NCBI RefSeq assembly: GCF_000380505.1 | Contig: NZ_AQYH01000004.1 | Location: 309,406 to 373,405, forward strand | Length of the DNA stretch: 64,000 nucleotides | Direction: 5' to 3' | DNA from: Kaistia granuli DSM 23481 | GTDB taxonomy: Bacteria > Pseudomonadota > Alphaproteobacteria > Rhizobiales > Kaistiaceae | Shown here: positions 53,075 to 61,457 of the stretch, piece after piece | Numbering within the stretch: position 1 is the stretch's first letter | How the letters are laid out: every line of letters begins with the position of its first letter | Notes under the pieces: model-generated | Told to the model about the DNA's origin: nothing | The model's input: only the letters and a program-made list of their open reading frames with translations | Databases searched by the model: none | Made by a program: the position numbers and the translations under genes

Positions 53075-56000
53075 TGCCCGCCCTCCAGCATGTCGGCCCA
53101 ATTCGCCGGCTGATCTACCGTAACTTTCAGGGGGTCGTTGCGCGACGAGCCGCCAGGCCCCTCGTGGTTTGTTACGGCCGCGCCCGTCATCGCCGCCTGC
53201 TTGTACCGCTTGGCGAGCGCGACGGCCGGCCCGGTGCCGGGTTTGAACTGGCCCTTGTAGAGCAGCAGCGCCGCCCGATCCGGATGCAGCATCGCGTCCC
53301 GTACCAGATCGTCGACGCTGTTGATGCCGGCCTGTCGCAGCGCCATTACGGCGTTCGTCCCCAGCACAGCCGCGAGGCCGACGCCGATGCCGCTTGCTGC
53401 CGTGGCGACACCGCCCGCCAGCGTGGCGACGACAACCTTCGATAGGATTGTCTGTCGGCTATCACCCTTCGCCGCGGCAAGGGTGTCCTGCGTCGTGTTG
53501 GAGCCGCCTGGCAGCTTCACCGCCGTGATTGACCGATTGGCCCGCTGCAAGTCGTCCGCGACCGCCTGCATCCGCTGCAATTCGGTTTCGCTGAAGATTC
53601 GCTTCAGGATCGGGCTGTTCTGCTTGATGAAGCTCTGGAGCTGATCCGACTTCAGGAGCGTCCGGCTACTCGTGGCAGCTTCCGTGTTCGAGACCAGCCG
53701 GCCGAGCATGTGGTCGACGACCGCCTTGCGCAGGCCTGCCCGGGCCTCCGGATTGGAACTCGTCTCGTTCGCCAGGCGAGCCATGACCGCATTGGCATCC
53801 TGCCGCCCGAAGACGCTACCGACCATGCGGGTGATGTCGTCCGGATTGTCCGCCCCGATCAGCTTACCGACGAGGCCCTTCTGATAATCGTCGAGCTGCT
53901 GCGCCCGGCGCGTGCCGGCCTCGATGGCGGTCTGCGACGCCTTCTCGACATCGGCGAACTTGGCATTGAGGGCCGGGAAGGCTTTCAGGGCTTCGCCGTG
54001 CCGGCGGCGCCAGGCCTCGAGGCGCTTGGGGTCGATGATGCCTTCAGGTGTCTCGGCCGTCCGCCGCATCTGCGACACGGCATAGTCTTGCAGGTGGCCC
54101 ATCGCCTGGTCATCACCAACCGCCTTGCGGAACTTGGCGATGCTCTCAGCCGACTTCCCGCCGGGGAAGAACAGCTTTTCGGGGACGGCAGCATTTTGCA
54201 GGCGGTAGGGGCCATCATTGCCGGAGCGACGGAGGATCGAGCCCATCGCGCCGTCGCCGAAGGTACGGGCGCGCTGCTTCGTCGCCTCGGTCGCGGCGGC
54301 TAGCCGGCCTCGTGCGGCATCGTCGAAGTTGGGGACGAGGCCTGCATCTGGCGATAGTCCCGGATCGCCCGCAGCGTTTCGAAGTCCTGCGCCGCCCGGG
54401 CTCTCTGCTCCGCGAAGGCCAGGAATGCCGGAACGTCCGCCGCCTCGACCCCCGACAGTTGCGCCAGGATTCGCTCCAGCCTCAAGCCCAACCTCTCGGG
54501 TGGCTTTTTGGGCGACCCAGTCATTCGACATCCTCTGCCATGCGGCGAGCATCGTGTCTTCTTCGCGCATCGCCCCGCTGGCGACGGCCTCGGCTTCCTG
54601 CGCTGCCTTCTGGGCAATCACGCCGTCGATATCCTGCTGGATAGCCCCGCGAACCCGAGACAGCCGAGCATAAGCGGGGCTCTCGCCGTTTGTCATCATC
54701 TCCTGGCGCATTTGCGTTGAGACGCGGGAGCGCAGCGCCGACATGGAGGAGAATCCAATCGCGCCCTTGAGCCGGCCGATGATATCAAAGATGGACGATT
54801 CCTCGCCCTCCATGGGCCTCGCCGTCTCGGGCATCTCCTTTCGGATGGTTGCCGCGATATCACGCAGATTGTCGGTACCGAGTGCCAGCTTGCCCTCGGG
54901 GTCGACCGCCTTCCACAGCACCTTGGCCCGGTCGCGTTCCGCGGTATCCGCAGCCCGCACTACGGAGCGGATGGCGTCGCCTGATGCCTCGGCCGAGACG
55001 TTGCCGCCGAGAGCCTGCGTCTTCGTGCGGGCGTTCTGCATGGCGGCCTGCACCATGGCGTCGCCCTGTCTGTCGATGTTGTCGAATTGCGTCCGCAAAG
55101 CCTTCGTCAGCGCCTCGGGGTTGCCGGCAGGCTGGACCGTGCCCAGGCTGTCGAGGCGGGCGGCGTTCTGATCGGCGCGACGCTGATTGAACTCGGCCGG
55201 GTTTTCAGCTGAGACGCGGCGTTCTAGGGCACCGAGGCCCATGTCGCCCGTCTGCTGGAACGTGGTCGGCCTGGAGCCCGGGACCATCTCGCCCGGCTGG
55301 GACAGGGCCTCGGCGACGGCGCGCGGGTCGGTTGCCGCCTCGTTCAGCATGCGGCCAGCCATGCGCTCCTGCCCGCCGCGATGCATCGGGGCAATCCAGT
55401 CGCCGGCAAGCCGCACGCCCTCATTGGCAAGGCGAGGAAGGCCGGACGCCAGCGTTCCGACCGCACCGCTGGCCATGCCGCCAGCGAGGCCGGAGAGCGG
55501 GTCGTAGCGGTCGGGAGTGGCCTCCATGGCCGCGACAGCGCCACCACCTGCTGCACCGCCTGCGACAGCGTTCCCGGCGACTGCCGCCGTGCTGCTCGGC
55601 CAGCCGAGAAGCTGATACGCCTTCGCCGCGGTTTCCGGGGCAAGCGCTCCTGCCTTGGCGAGGCCACCGACTGCCGCCTGGGGTCCGACCGTGTAGCCGA
55701 TGCCCTCGCCCACGCCGCGCGCGATACGCTCGCCCGTCGTGTTGGCCTGTACGTTGGCCGGGTCATCGACACCGATGGTTCCGAAGGCATTGGCAATCGA
55801 CTGGCTGCCTCCGATGGGGTCGCGGATTTCGGAGAGCCCGGCGCCCGTCGCGGCGTTGATGCCTCCGATGCCCTTGTTGAGCGCCCAGGTCATCGCATCG
55901 ACCGGAGCGCCGGCCGTGGCATAGAGCGCACTGTTCAGGCCCGCCGCGACGTTGCTGGTGATACCGGCGCCCGGCCCCTTCGACTGCTGGTGCAGGGCAA

Positions 56001-56376
56001 TCAGGTCGTCATCGCTCATATCCTGCAGCGAGGCGGCGCCTGCCTTCGCCTCAAGACCAGCCTGCAGCTGGGGCCGCTGGGACTGGGCCTCGATGTCGTC
56101 GAACACCCTCGCGACGCGACCCGTGCTGCCGGCCCCGACGCTGGGAGGGTATTGCTGATCCTGCTGCGGGCCAGCGTTCGGAATGACACCCTGACTGCCG
56201 GGGCTACCGAGCGGGCGCGCCCGCATCGGTTCGAGATGCGACTGGTCTTTGCTGCTGCCGGCTATCGGCAGATGATCAGCCCAAGATGTATCAGGCTCCG
56301 GCCCGGCGGGGCCGCCGCCCTGGCTCTGTGCGTACAGCTCGCGGAGTTCGTCGTCAGAGAGCGATTGCAGATCCAT
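53071..56376 (-). CDS. Large putative internal virion/ejection protein
   Basis: An 1101-residue protein. The N-terminus has two short acidic repeats (LSDDELRELYAQ near residue 6 and MSDDDLIALHQQ near 119), a pattern seen at the start of podophage DNA-ejection proteins. The middle is Ala/Gly-rich and partly hydrophobic (residues about 225-320), and a hydrophobic Gly/Ala segment near the C-terminus (VVATLAGGVATAASGIGVGL, about 988-1007) could enter a membrane. Long helical segments lie between. No lysozyme or transglycosylase signature was recognised. It overlaps its neighbours by 1 and 4 bases, so it belongs to one late operon. The assignment is by architecture. Confidence 0.6.
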   Translation of the reverse strand: MDLQSLSDDELRELYAQSQGGGPAGPEPDTSWADHLPIAGSSKDQSHLEPMRARPLGSPGSQGVIPNAGPQQDQQYPPSVGAGSTGRVARVFDDIEAQSQRPQLQAGLEAKAGAASLQDMSDDDLIALHQQSKGPGAGITSNVAAGLNSALYATAGAPVDAMTWALNKGIGGINAATGAGLSEIRDPIGGSQSIANAFGTIGVDDPANVQANTTGERIARGVGEGIGYTVGPQAAVGGLAKAGALAPETAAKAYQLLGWPSSTAAVAGNAVAGGAAGGGAVAAMEATPDRYDPLSGLAGGMASGAVGTLASGLPRLANEGVRLAGDWIAPMHRGGQERMAGRMLNEAATDPRAVAEALSQPGEMVPGSRPTTFQQTGDMGLGALERRVSAENPAEFNQRRADQNAARLDSLGTVQPAGNPEALTKALRTQFDNIDRQGDAMVQAAMQNARTKTQALGGNVSAEASGDAIRSVVRAADTAERDRAKVLWKAVDPEGKLALGTDNLRDIAATIRKEMPETARPMEGEESSIFDIIGRLKGAIGFSSMSALRSRVSTQMRQEMMTNGESPAYARLSRVRGAIQQDIDGVIAQKAAQEAEAVASGAMREEDTMLAAWQRMSNDWVAQKATREVGLEAGANPGATVGGRGGGRSGIPGLRGAESPGGAGLRNAAGDPGLSPDAGLVPNFDDAARGRLAAATEATKQRARTFGDGAMGSILRRSGNDGPYRLQNAAVPEKLFFPGGKSAESIAKFRKAVGDDQAMGHLQDYAVSQMRRTAETPEGIIDPKRLEAWRRRHGEALKAFPALNAKFADVEKASQTAIEAGTRRAQQLDDYQKGLVGKLIGADNPDDITRMVGSVFGRQDANAVMARLANETSSNPEARAGLRKAVVDHMLGRLVSNTEAATSSRTLLKSDQLQSFIKQNSPILKRIFSETELQRMQAVADDLQRANRSITAVKLPGGSNTTQDTLAAAKGDSRQTILSKVVVATLAGGVATAASGIGVGLAAVLGTNAVMALRQAGINSVDDLVRDAMLHPDRAALLLYKGQFKPGTGPAVALAKRYKQAAMTGAAVTNHEGPGGSSRNDPLKVTVDQPANWADMLEGGQ

Positions 56377-57410
56377 TACATGATCCCCCGGCGGCGCATT
56401 TCCGCTGCGATGTCCTGAGGCTGGTAGCTCGGCGCCTGCTGCTGACCGCCGTTCCCGCTGGGAGCCCCGCCGATATCGTCGAGGGACATGCCAAGCGCGG
56501 CCTCGATAGCTTCCCTCGAATAGCCCTGCTTGGCGTAGGCGGTCGCCATCTTGCGGGCGGCATTCGTGGCAATTTCCTGCTGGCGAGTGAGGTTCTGGCG
56601 GATTGCGGCCGGCGTCATGCCGGGATTGACGTCCGCCTTGTCAAACTCGGCCTTTTCCTGGGCCGTGAGTGCGGCGCCGAAGAGCTGGTTGCGGACAAGG
56701 TTCTTGCGGCTCTGATAGTCCTGCCACCAGCCGGCCTGTTCGCCGAGACCGAGGCCCCAGTTGCGGCCGACTGCATTGGTGAAATCGCCGGCCAGAGTGG
56801 TTTTGTAACCGCTATAGCCGTCCTGGAAACCTTCGGTCAGACGGCCCATGTCGTCGACCGCCTGGCCCTTGGTGCCAAGATCCTTGATGGTCATGGCGGG
56901 AAGCGGCCGCCCGGGCTTTCCTTCGTTTCGCACGCCAGCCAAATTGCCGATTACCGATGGGTCGGCCGGGCCGCCGGGGATGAACGTCAGGCCCCCGCCG
57001 TCTGGTCGCGGCTGGTATCCATTCGGGATGTTGGCCGTGCTCGTCTTGGCGCCGCCGACAGGCCGGAAGCCAGTCGGGGATTCCGGGTCGTAGATACCCT
57101 TCACCTCGCGGCCAGTGTCCGGCTCGTAGAACGTCTCGATGTTCGGTCGGCTGGCGATGATGTCCTGCCGCTCGGCTGTACGCTGCTGCAAACCGAACAT
57201 CGCATCGCGATAGGATCGATTGTCTTCGCGGGTCTGGGCGAACTGTTCGTCGCCCACCTGGTCGCGCAGTTTCGAGTAGTCGAAGCGCCTGTCATCTCGG
57301 GCGTTGCGGTCGGCCGCCTCCTGAAGCTTGGCGGCATAGTTCCGCTTTTCCTGGACAGCGTCGCCAACGCCGCTGAAGGCATCGAAGAGAAAGCGGCTGT
57401 AATCGGCCAT
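56376..57410 (-). CDS. Putative phage structural/ejection protein
   Basis: A 344-residue protein with a helical N-terminal region (FLFDAFSGVGDAVQEKRNYA), a Gly/Pro-rich middle (NGYQPRPDGGGLTFIPGGPA) and a helical C-terminal region (LTRQQEIATNAARKMATAYA, YSREAIEAALGMSL). This shape is common for proteins encoded beside podophage ejection proteins. It overlaps the large protein by 1 base (TAATG) and the ribbon-helix-helix gene by 1 base. Confidence 0.6.
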   Translation of the reverse strand: MADYSRFLFDAFSGVGDAVQEKRNYAAKLQEAADRNARDDRRFDYSKLRDQVGDEQFAQTREDNRSYRDAMFGLQQRTAERQDIIASRPNIETFYEPDTGREVKGIYDPESPTGFRPVGGAKTSTANIPNGYQPRPDGGGLTFIPGGPADPSVIGNLAGVRNEGKPGRPLPAMTIKDLGTKGQAVDDMGRLTEGFQDGYSGYKTTLAGDFTNAVGRNWGLGLGEQAGWWQDYQSRKNLVRNQLFGAALTAQEKAEFDKADVNPGMTPAAIRQNLTRQQEIATNAARKMATAYAKQGYSREAIEAALGMSLDDIGGAPSGNGGQQQAPSYQPQDIAAEMRRRGIM

Positions 57411-57592
57411 CAGTTTGCCCTCCCGGCGCGGGGAAGGCGGCGACGATCAATCTCGCGGTAGCTGTCGATGCCAAGTGTCGAGACGATGGAATCGCGGAAC
57501 ACGCGCGCGACGGACGAGCCGCGTCGATCAGCTTCGGCCCGCACTGCTTCGGACAGGTCCGGCGGTAGGTAGATGGAGAATGTCAGCGGCAT
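57410..57592 (-). CDS. Ribbon-helix-helix (CopG-like) protein
   Basis: A 60-residue protein starting MPLTFSIYLPPDLSEAVRAE, with the beta-strand then two helices (SVARVFRDSIVSTLG) of ribbon-helix-helix regulators. The second ATG (57592) is chosen because the first four residues of the longer frame add nothing to the strand. It is the first gene of the minus-strand late block and may regulate that block or the divergent DUF4747 gene. Confidence 0.65.
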   Translation of the reverse strand: MPLTFSIYLPPDLSEAVRAEADRRGSSVARVFRDSIVSTLGIDSYREIDRRRLPRAGRAN

Positions 57593-57850
57593 CTTAGCCT
57601 CCAATGAACTGGATTTCAGTCCATCGATTCTGAGCCGACGCGAGTTTTAATGCAAGAAATTACGTAATTGAAACAAGGAGATATGAGGAGATACGAGGAG
57701 ATACGGGGGAGGTGCGGTTGGATACGACGGATGCGCAGAAGCTGCCTTCATCAAAGAGACCACAGTCCACTGCGCGCGGAAGCCAATAGCGTGTGAACGG
57801 GTTATTGATGAATCCTGTCGCATACCCCCTTACAAAGCTGGAGGGGAGCT
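57593..57850. promoter_or_regulatory. Divergent region with three 10-bp tandem repeats
   Basis: GGAGATATGA (57677-57686), GGAGATACGA (57687-57696) and GGAGATACGG (57697-57706) stand in tandem between the divergent ribbon-helix-helix and DUF4747 genes. One helical turn spacing fits cooperative binding by a small regulator such as the ribbon-helix-helix protein. Confidence 0.45.
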
Positions 57851-58720
57851 ATGGCAGACAATATTGTCGTTCAATACTGCGCAGTGAATGTCGCTGCGCA
57901 TCCGCACCCAACGGGCGTATATTTGACCCTTCTCGAAAAGGCTTCCGGGGCGCAGGTCAATTATTGGGGAGACCACTACGCCAAAATCTCGCCGCCGGTT
58001 CAGCGAGAAGACGGCTTCTACCAAGGGCGCCTGGTCACATGGACTGAAATCAACCGCGATGAACCGGCGGTTGACACCCAGCGCCTGGAGGAAGTTGCTT
58101 GGGAGGACTTGGAGCTCGATATCCCCGAGAACCTCGGTTTCAATGGCCGGATCTTCTTCTACAGCTTTCGGGAGCGCGACCACACGATGTTCGTGGAGGT
58201 AAAAAACGAGTTCGGAAAGAGTGTATCGCCGAAGCGTGTCGAGAACATTCTTGCGGGATTGTTTGCGCCAGAGGTGCAGGGCCTCGACGCACCGCTTGTT
58301 GAAGTGACCTTGATCCCTGATGAAGACACCCTAAATCGCATCCTCGCCTTGGACCGGCTGAAACGCCTGGAAATTCATTTGGTCCGCCCGAACGCCGATG
58401 ACCTCGATGTCGAGGACATACTGGCAGAACTTGACGCGCAGAATGCTAAATCATTGGAAAAGGTCCTAGTGGCCGTTCCAGGAAATGAGGGGCTGCAGCC
58501 CGATGAGCGAACAACCGTTGAAGCCAAAGTTGCTGAATTCAACGGCTACGTTGTTGGCAACGGCAACGATGCGGATGGCGAACTGGTGCATCTCAGCACT
58601 AAGTCTCACCCTCGTATTTTTAAGCGCTTTCTGGGTGAGTTTGGCTCCGCACTCGGTGCGGCTCTTCTCGTCGCTAAAGAGTCGGTTGTCCGGCGCCGGC
58701 GCGACGAAGACCTTATCTAG
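57851..58720 (+). CDS. DUF4747 family protein
   Basis: A 289-residue protein. The series VNVAAHPHPTGVYLTLLEKA, WGDHYAKISP, YQGRLVTWTEINRDEPAVDT, DIPENLGFNGRIFFYSFRER and DHTMFVEVKNEFGKSVSPKR fits the DUF4747 pattern as I recall it. No catalytic site is known. GGAGGGG just upstream of the ATG gives a strong ribosome binding site. It stands on the strand opposite to the phage late genes, followed by a membrane protein gene, as a separately promoted unit. A defence or superinfection-exclusion role is a guess based on position. Confidence 0.72.
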   Translation: MADNIVVQYCAVNVAAHPHPTGVYLTLLEKASGAQVNYWGDHYAKISPPVQREDGFYQGRLVTWTEINRDEPAVDTQRLEEVAWEDLELDIPENLGFNGRIFFYSFRERDHTMFVEVKNEFGKSVSPKRVENILAGLFAPEVQGLDAPLVEVTLIPDEDTLNRILALDRLKRLEIHLVRPNADDLDVEDILAELDAQNAKSLEKVLVAVPGNEGLQPDERTTVEAKVAEFNGYVVGNGNDADGELVHLSTKSHPRIFKRFLGEFGSALGAALLVAKESVVRRRRDEDLI

Positions 58721-58751
58721 ATATTGGGGGCTCTATGGTGGGCGGAGAGCC

Positions 58752-59219
58752 TTGCTCCGCTCCCCCTATCTCTATGTCGGCCTTGTGGTCACGCTCATCT
58801 GTTGGCCATTCTGGACAGAGACTTCAGACGATGGGCCGGCGTGGGCGCAGGCGGCAATCGAAATCGTCCCGAGCCTGCTAGGCTTCAGCATGGGTGGTAT
58901 GGCCATCATGCTGGCGTTCTCGAATGCCGCCATATTTTCCACCCTCACCCAGAAGGGCAAAGAGAACTCGCTGTTCCTCAAGGTCATAGCGAATTTCTTT
59001 CACTTCATCCTGGTGCAGACAATAGCCGTTCTTCTCGCGCTGATCGGCAAGGCGCATGGAAGCCCGGTGATAGGCTTTATTGGCTTCTGGGCAATGACCT
59101 ATGCCCTGCTGGTCGCGCTTGCCACCGCTGGCCAACTGCTGCGCACTGCCGAGGTATTTAACAAGGTCGGCGGCATCATGGTGCAGACCAAGGCGCCGGA
59201 TGAGAAAGAAGGCGAATAG
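58752..59219 (+). CDS. Membrane protein partner of the DUF4747 gene
   Basis: A 155-residue protein read from a TTG at 58752, with GGAG four bases upstream; the frame is open upstream but overlaps the DUF4747 gene there and has no ATG in the right place. It has four hydrophobic segments (YVGLVVTLICWPFW, LLGFSMGGMAIMLAFSNAAI, FHFILVQTIAVLLALIG, VIGFIGFWAMTYALLVALAT) and a short charged tail. No family recognised. It starts 31 bases after the DUF4747 stop, so the two probably act together, with a soluble sensor or enzyme and a membrane part as one possibility. Confidence 0.65.
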   Translation: MLRSPYLYVGLVVTLICWPFWTETSDDGPAWAQAAIEIVPSLLGFSMGGMAIMLAFSNAAIFSTLTQKGKENSLFLKVIANFFHFILVQTIAVLLALIGKAHGSPVIGFIGFWAMTYALLVALATAGQLLRTAEVFNKVGGIMVQTKAPDEKEGE

Positions 59220-59397
59220 GGCCTATCTTGAAGTGATAGCGAGCCCTTGCACAATGCCGTCCACCGCGCCCGCCTATCGTCGTCAAGAGCGCGGCGGATG
59301 GCGGCGAGCTTGAACAAGCTAACCGGGCTCTGCCCGTTGCACCCCGTTGCAAGTTTCTTCGTGTTTTTAGCGTTTTAGGCGCCCGCGTTACCCCCAC

Positions 59398-59835
59398 CTA
59401 GCCGCACCAGTGCTCGATCCGGCCGGCCTTGGCGGCTTTGCCCGGCCGATACGGTACAGCCAGCCCCTCCCGCACCAGCACGGCCCCGACATCGCCACCA
59501 GCTGTTGCGAGGTTCGCCAGCGTGCGGCCGTAGCGGTCTTTGCGACCCGACCGCTCGATATAAACCGTAGCGCCTCGAAGCAGCTCGGCAACCCGCGCCT
59601 TGGCTCGTAGCCCGACCCGCCGCTCGTTTTCACAATTCGGCCGAAACGTCTCGGGCGCATCGATGTCGATGAATCGGGTATTCTCAGCGCACCCTCTCGC
59701 CGGCACCGCGCACGGTAGGGCAACCGTGTCTCCGTCGATAACGATCATGCGGTTGCCGTCGATAACCTCGGCATTGGCGGGTGCTGCGGCGGCGCTGATC
59801 AACGTCGCAAGTGCCAAGACGGCTACGGGCGTCAT
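59398..59835 (-). CDS. Secreted thermonuclease-like (SNase) protein
   Basis: A 145-residue nuclease of the staphylococcal nuclease fold. The ATG at 59835 overlaps the upstream stop by 4 bases and begins a signal peptide ending PANAEV. The fold signature is complete: VIDGDTVAL (about 33-41), TRFIDIDAPETF (about 54-65, Ca-binding Asp), RVGLRAKARVAELL and GRKDRYGRTLANL (catalytic Glu/Arg region). It would degrade DNA or RNA outside the cytoplasm. It is the last gene of a repressor-protease-nuclease operon, which is unusual. Confidence 0.85.
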   Translation of the reverse strand: MTPVAVLALATLISAAAAPANAEVIDGNRMIVIDGDTVALPCAVPARGCAENTRFIDIDAPETFRPNCENERRVGLRAKARVAELLRGATVYIERSGRKDRYGRTLANLATAGGDVGAVLVREGLAVPYRPGKAAKAGRIEHWCG

Positions 59836-60524
59836 TGTGACAGGGCTGCGAGAGGCGAAGCGGTCCAAGCCCAGCCATCAGGGCAGTGCCGTGCGACAAT
59901 CTTCTCGATGGCCGGTCCAGATACCCTAGCCATAATTGCCTTGGAGCCCCTGAGGCGATCCGCCAGCGCCGTCGTTGCACACCACACTTCCGGCGCCTGG
60001 AACATCCTGCAGGCTTCGGCCCACGCCCAAGCCTGGATACCGTGACGGTCCGCTAGCCCTTTGTCTTCCAGCCCGTGGCAGAGCGCCTCCGCATCGCGAG
60101 AATCCTTCTGAAATCCGCTGGCGGCGCGGCGAGGGTCGTGGCGGATCTCCGCCACTGTTCCGGCGTAAACTCCAACGAGATACTTGAGGGAACCATCAAG
60201 GCCCATCTGGTCAATCATGGCAGAGACCAACACGCGCCGGCCTTTCCGCTCTCCCTTGGCTACGTAGTAGCCGAGCACACCATTGATAGCGCCGAACGGG
60301 AAGTAGTGCAGTGAGCCAGCAGGCAGTCCGGCTAGCGTGTGGGCAACAGCATGAGCCGCTTCATGGACCGGCGTTACATCCCAATGATGCGCCAGCCCAT
60401 CGACGACCTGCCCCACGTCGTCAAGCACATACCAGATGTTCCGCGATGCCTCCTGCAGGCGCTCGATAGGGCCCAGGGTTAGCGACGCGTCCGTCAGTCT
60501 AGCGAGAGGCGGCAGCTCAGCCAT
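59832..60524 (-). CDS. HEXXH metalloprotease-like protein (M41/ImmA-like role?)
   Basis: A 230-residue protein with PVHEAAHAVAHTLAG, giving the zinc motif His54-Glu55-x-x-His58. Downstream, LKYLVGVYAGTVAEIRHDP supplies the kind of third-ligand region seen in small M41-like proteases. No ATPase domain and no membrane anchor are present. It overlaps the XRE repressor gene by 8 bases and the nuclease gene by 4 bases. In ImmR-ImmA systems a metalloprotease encoded beside an XRE repressor cleaves it to trigger excision. Here the arrangement is the same, but the protease family is different, so the role is inferred. Confidence 0.68.
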   Translation of the reverse strand: MAELPPLARLTDASLTLGPIERLQEASRNIWYVLDDVGQVVDGLAHHWDVTPVHEAAHAVAHTLAGLPAGSLHYFPFGAINGVLGYYVAKGERKGRRVLVSAMIDQMGLDGSLKYLVGVYAGTVAEIRHDPRRAASGFQKDSRDAEALCHGLEDKGLADRHGIQAWAWAEACRMFQAPEVWCATTALADRLRGSKAIMARVSGPAIEKIVARHCPDGWAWTASPLAALSQ

Positions 60525-60807
60525 CGTTCTCGCTCGTCAGCTCGTCGGGGCTCCTTCCCTCGTCGACGGGGGCGGCCCGGTCGCGCCAACGCACACCTGC
60601 ACCGCCACCATTCTCGGGAATGAACTCGATGCCGGCGGCTTCCAGCGCCCTGACTATCGCAGCGAGGTTGTTTGCCACTGGCACGGACCTGCCTGCCTCA
60701 AAATTCCGGACAGTGCTCAATCCCACGTTCGAAGCGGTAGCCAATTGAGCCTGCGACCAGTCAGCGAGGCCTCTAGCAGCTCGGCACTGCGCCGGATTCA
60801 GTGTCAC
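60517..60807 (-). CDS. XRE-family repressor
   Basis: A 96-residue protein with a clear helix-turn-helix of the Cro/C1 type: QCRAARGLADWSQAQLATAS, followed by NVGLSTVRNFEAGRSVPVAN (residues about 7-46). The second half is short and acidic, without a LexA-like peptidase. It faces the early genes across a 111-base region containing palindromes. It is the likely repressor of the element's early promoter. Confidence 0.85.
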   Translation of the reverse strand: MTLNPAQCRAARGLADWSQAQLATASNVGLSTVRNFEAGRSVPVANNLAAIVRALEAAGIEFIPENGGGAGVRWRDRAAPVDEGRSPDELTSENDG

Positions 60808-60823
60808 TCGATCCTCCTATGCA

Positions 60824-60903
60824 AACGAATTTCGTTACTCATAACACAAAGCGCTTGACTGAACCAATATGGTCATTTAGGTTAAGGTTAACGAAAAGCG
60901 TTA
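60824..60903. promoter_or_regulatory. Switch region: operator palindromes and rightward promoter
   Basis: Two related dyads occur: AACGAATTTCGTT at 60824-60836 and TAACGAAAAGCGTTA at 60889-60903, both with AACG/CGTT half sites. Between them a rightward promoter can be read: TTGACT at 60855-60860, 17 bases, then TAGGTT at 60878-60883. Its start would fall on the second dyad, so a bound repressor would block it. The first dyad lies just upstream of the repressor gene. Confidence 0.55.
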
Positions 60904-60918
60904 TCCGGAGCTGCGTCT

Positions 60919-61086
60919 ATGTCCCGTAGCGAAATGATCCAAGCCCTCATCTCCGAGCAAAACCGCATCGCCTGTGCTGGCGTGCCGATCGACATCCTGA
61001 CCATCACCGGCTTCATGAACACGGCCGAGGTTGAGGCGCACCTGGCGCACTACCGAGCTTACCGACCCAATGCCCGCGCTGGCTAA
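60919..61086 (+). CDS. First early gene, small protein
   Basis: A 55-residue frame (MSRSEMIQALISEQNRIACA start, RAYRPNARAG end) with GGAG eight bases upstream of the ATG. It begins 16 bases after the second operator palindrome. Position matches cro-like genes, but no helix-turn-helix is obvious. Confidence 0.6.
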   Translation: MSRSEMIQALISEQNRIACAGVPIDILTITGFMNTAEVEAHLAHYRAYRPNARAG

Positions 61087-61160
61087 GCCGGCCAACTAAC
61101 CCTCTTCCAGTTCCGCACCACGCAAGCGACGGCAACACCCTTGCCGCGAACGGAGAAGCT

Positions 61161-61427
61161 ATGTCCGCCTTCGACCGCGCTGCCATCATGAGAGAAGCCC
61201 ACGCCACGGCCCGCCGCTCGGCCAAGCCGGGTCAGTACCGCGAGACCTTCGCTTGGGCACTCCGCAACGCCTGGGATGCAGCAAAGAAGCTCGCGGGCTT
61301 CCGCGCCATCTGGGCCGCCCAGACACCGGCCGAGCGCCAGCGCATCGACGCTGCCATGGCGATTGAGGCGAAGGACCGCCTTTCCCATTCCGACCGGCAC
61401 CGGCTCGCCGAGCTGCGCGCCGCCTGA
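61161..61427 (+). CDS. Small early-region protein, unknown function
   Basis: An 88-residue basic, helical protein (FDRAAIMREAHATARRSAKP, FAWALRNAWDAAKKLAGFRA). AGAAGC precedes the ATG. The short pattern with Trp residues resembles small uncharacterised phage early proteins. No known domain. Confidence 0.6.
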   Translation: MSAFDRAAIMREAHATARRSAKPGQYRETFAWALRNAWDAAKKLAGFRAIWAAQTPAERQRIDAAMAIEAKDRLSHSDRHRLAELRAA

Positions 61428-61457
61428 ACTGAACTCCGCATCCAATAGGAACGCTGC

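Noticed and set aside
53710..56418. Plus-strand frames across the large phage protein gene
   Set aside because: They are shadows of the minus-strand 1101- and 344-residue genes, which are joined by 1- and 4-base overlaps and have coherent sequence.
57677..57706. CRISPR-like repeat
   Set aside because: Three 10-base units in direct tandem without spacers are not a CRISPR array; no array was seen anywhere in the window.
58485..58751. N-terminal extension of the membrane protein into the DUF4747 gene
   Set aside because: It would overlap the DUF4747 coding region by over 230 bases in another frame and gives low-complexity sequence; a TTG at 58752 with GGAG upstream is a simpler start.
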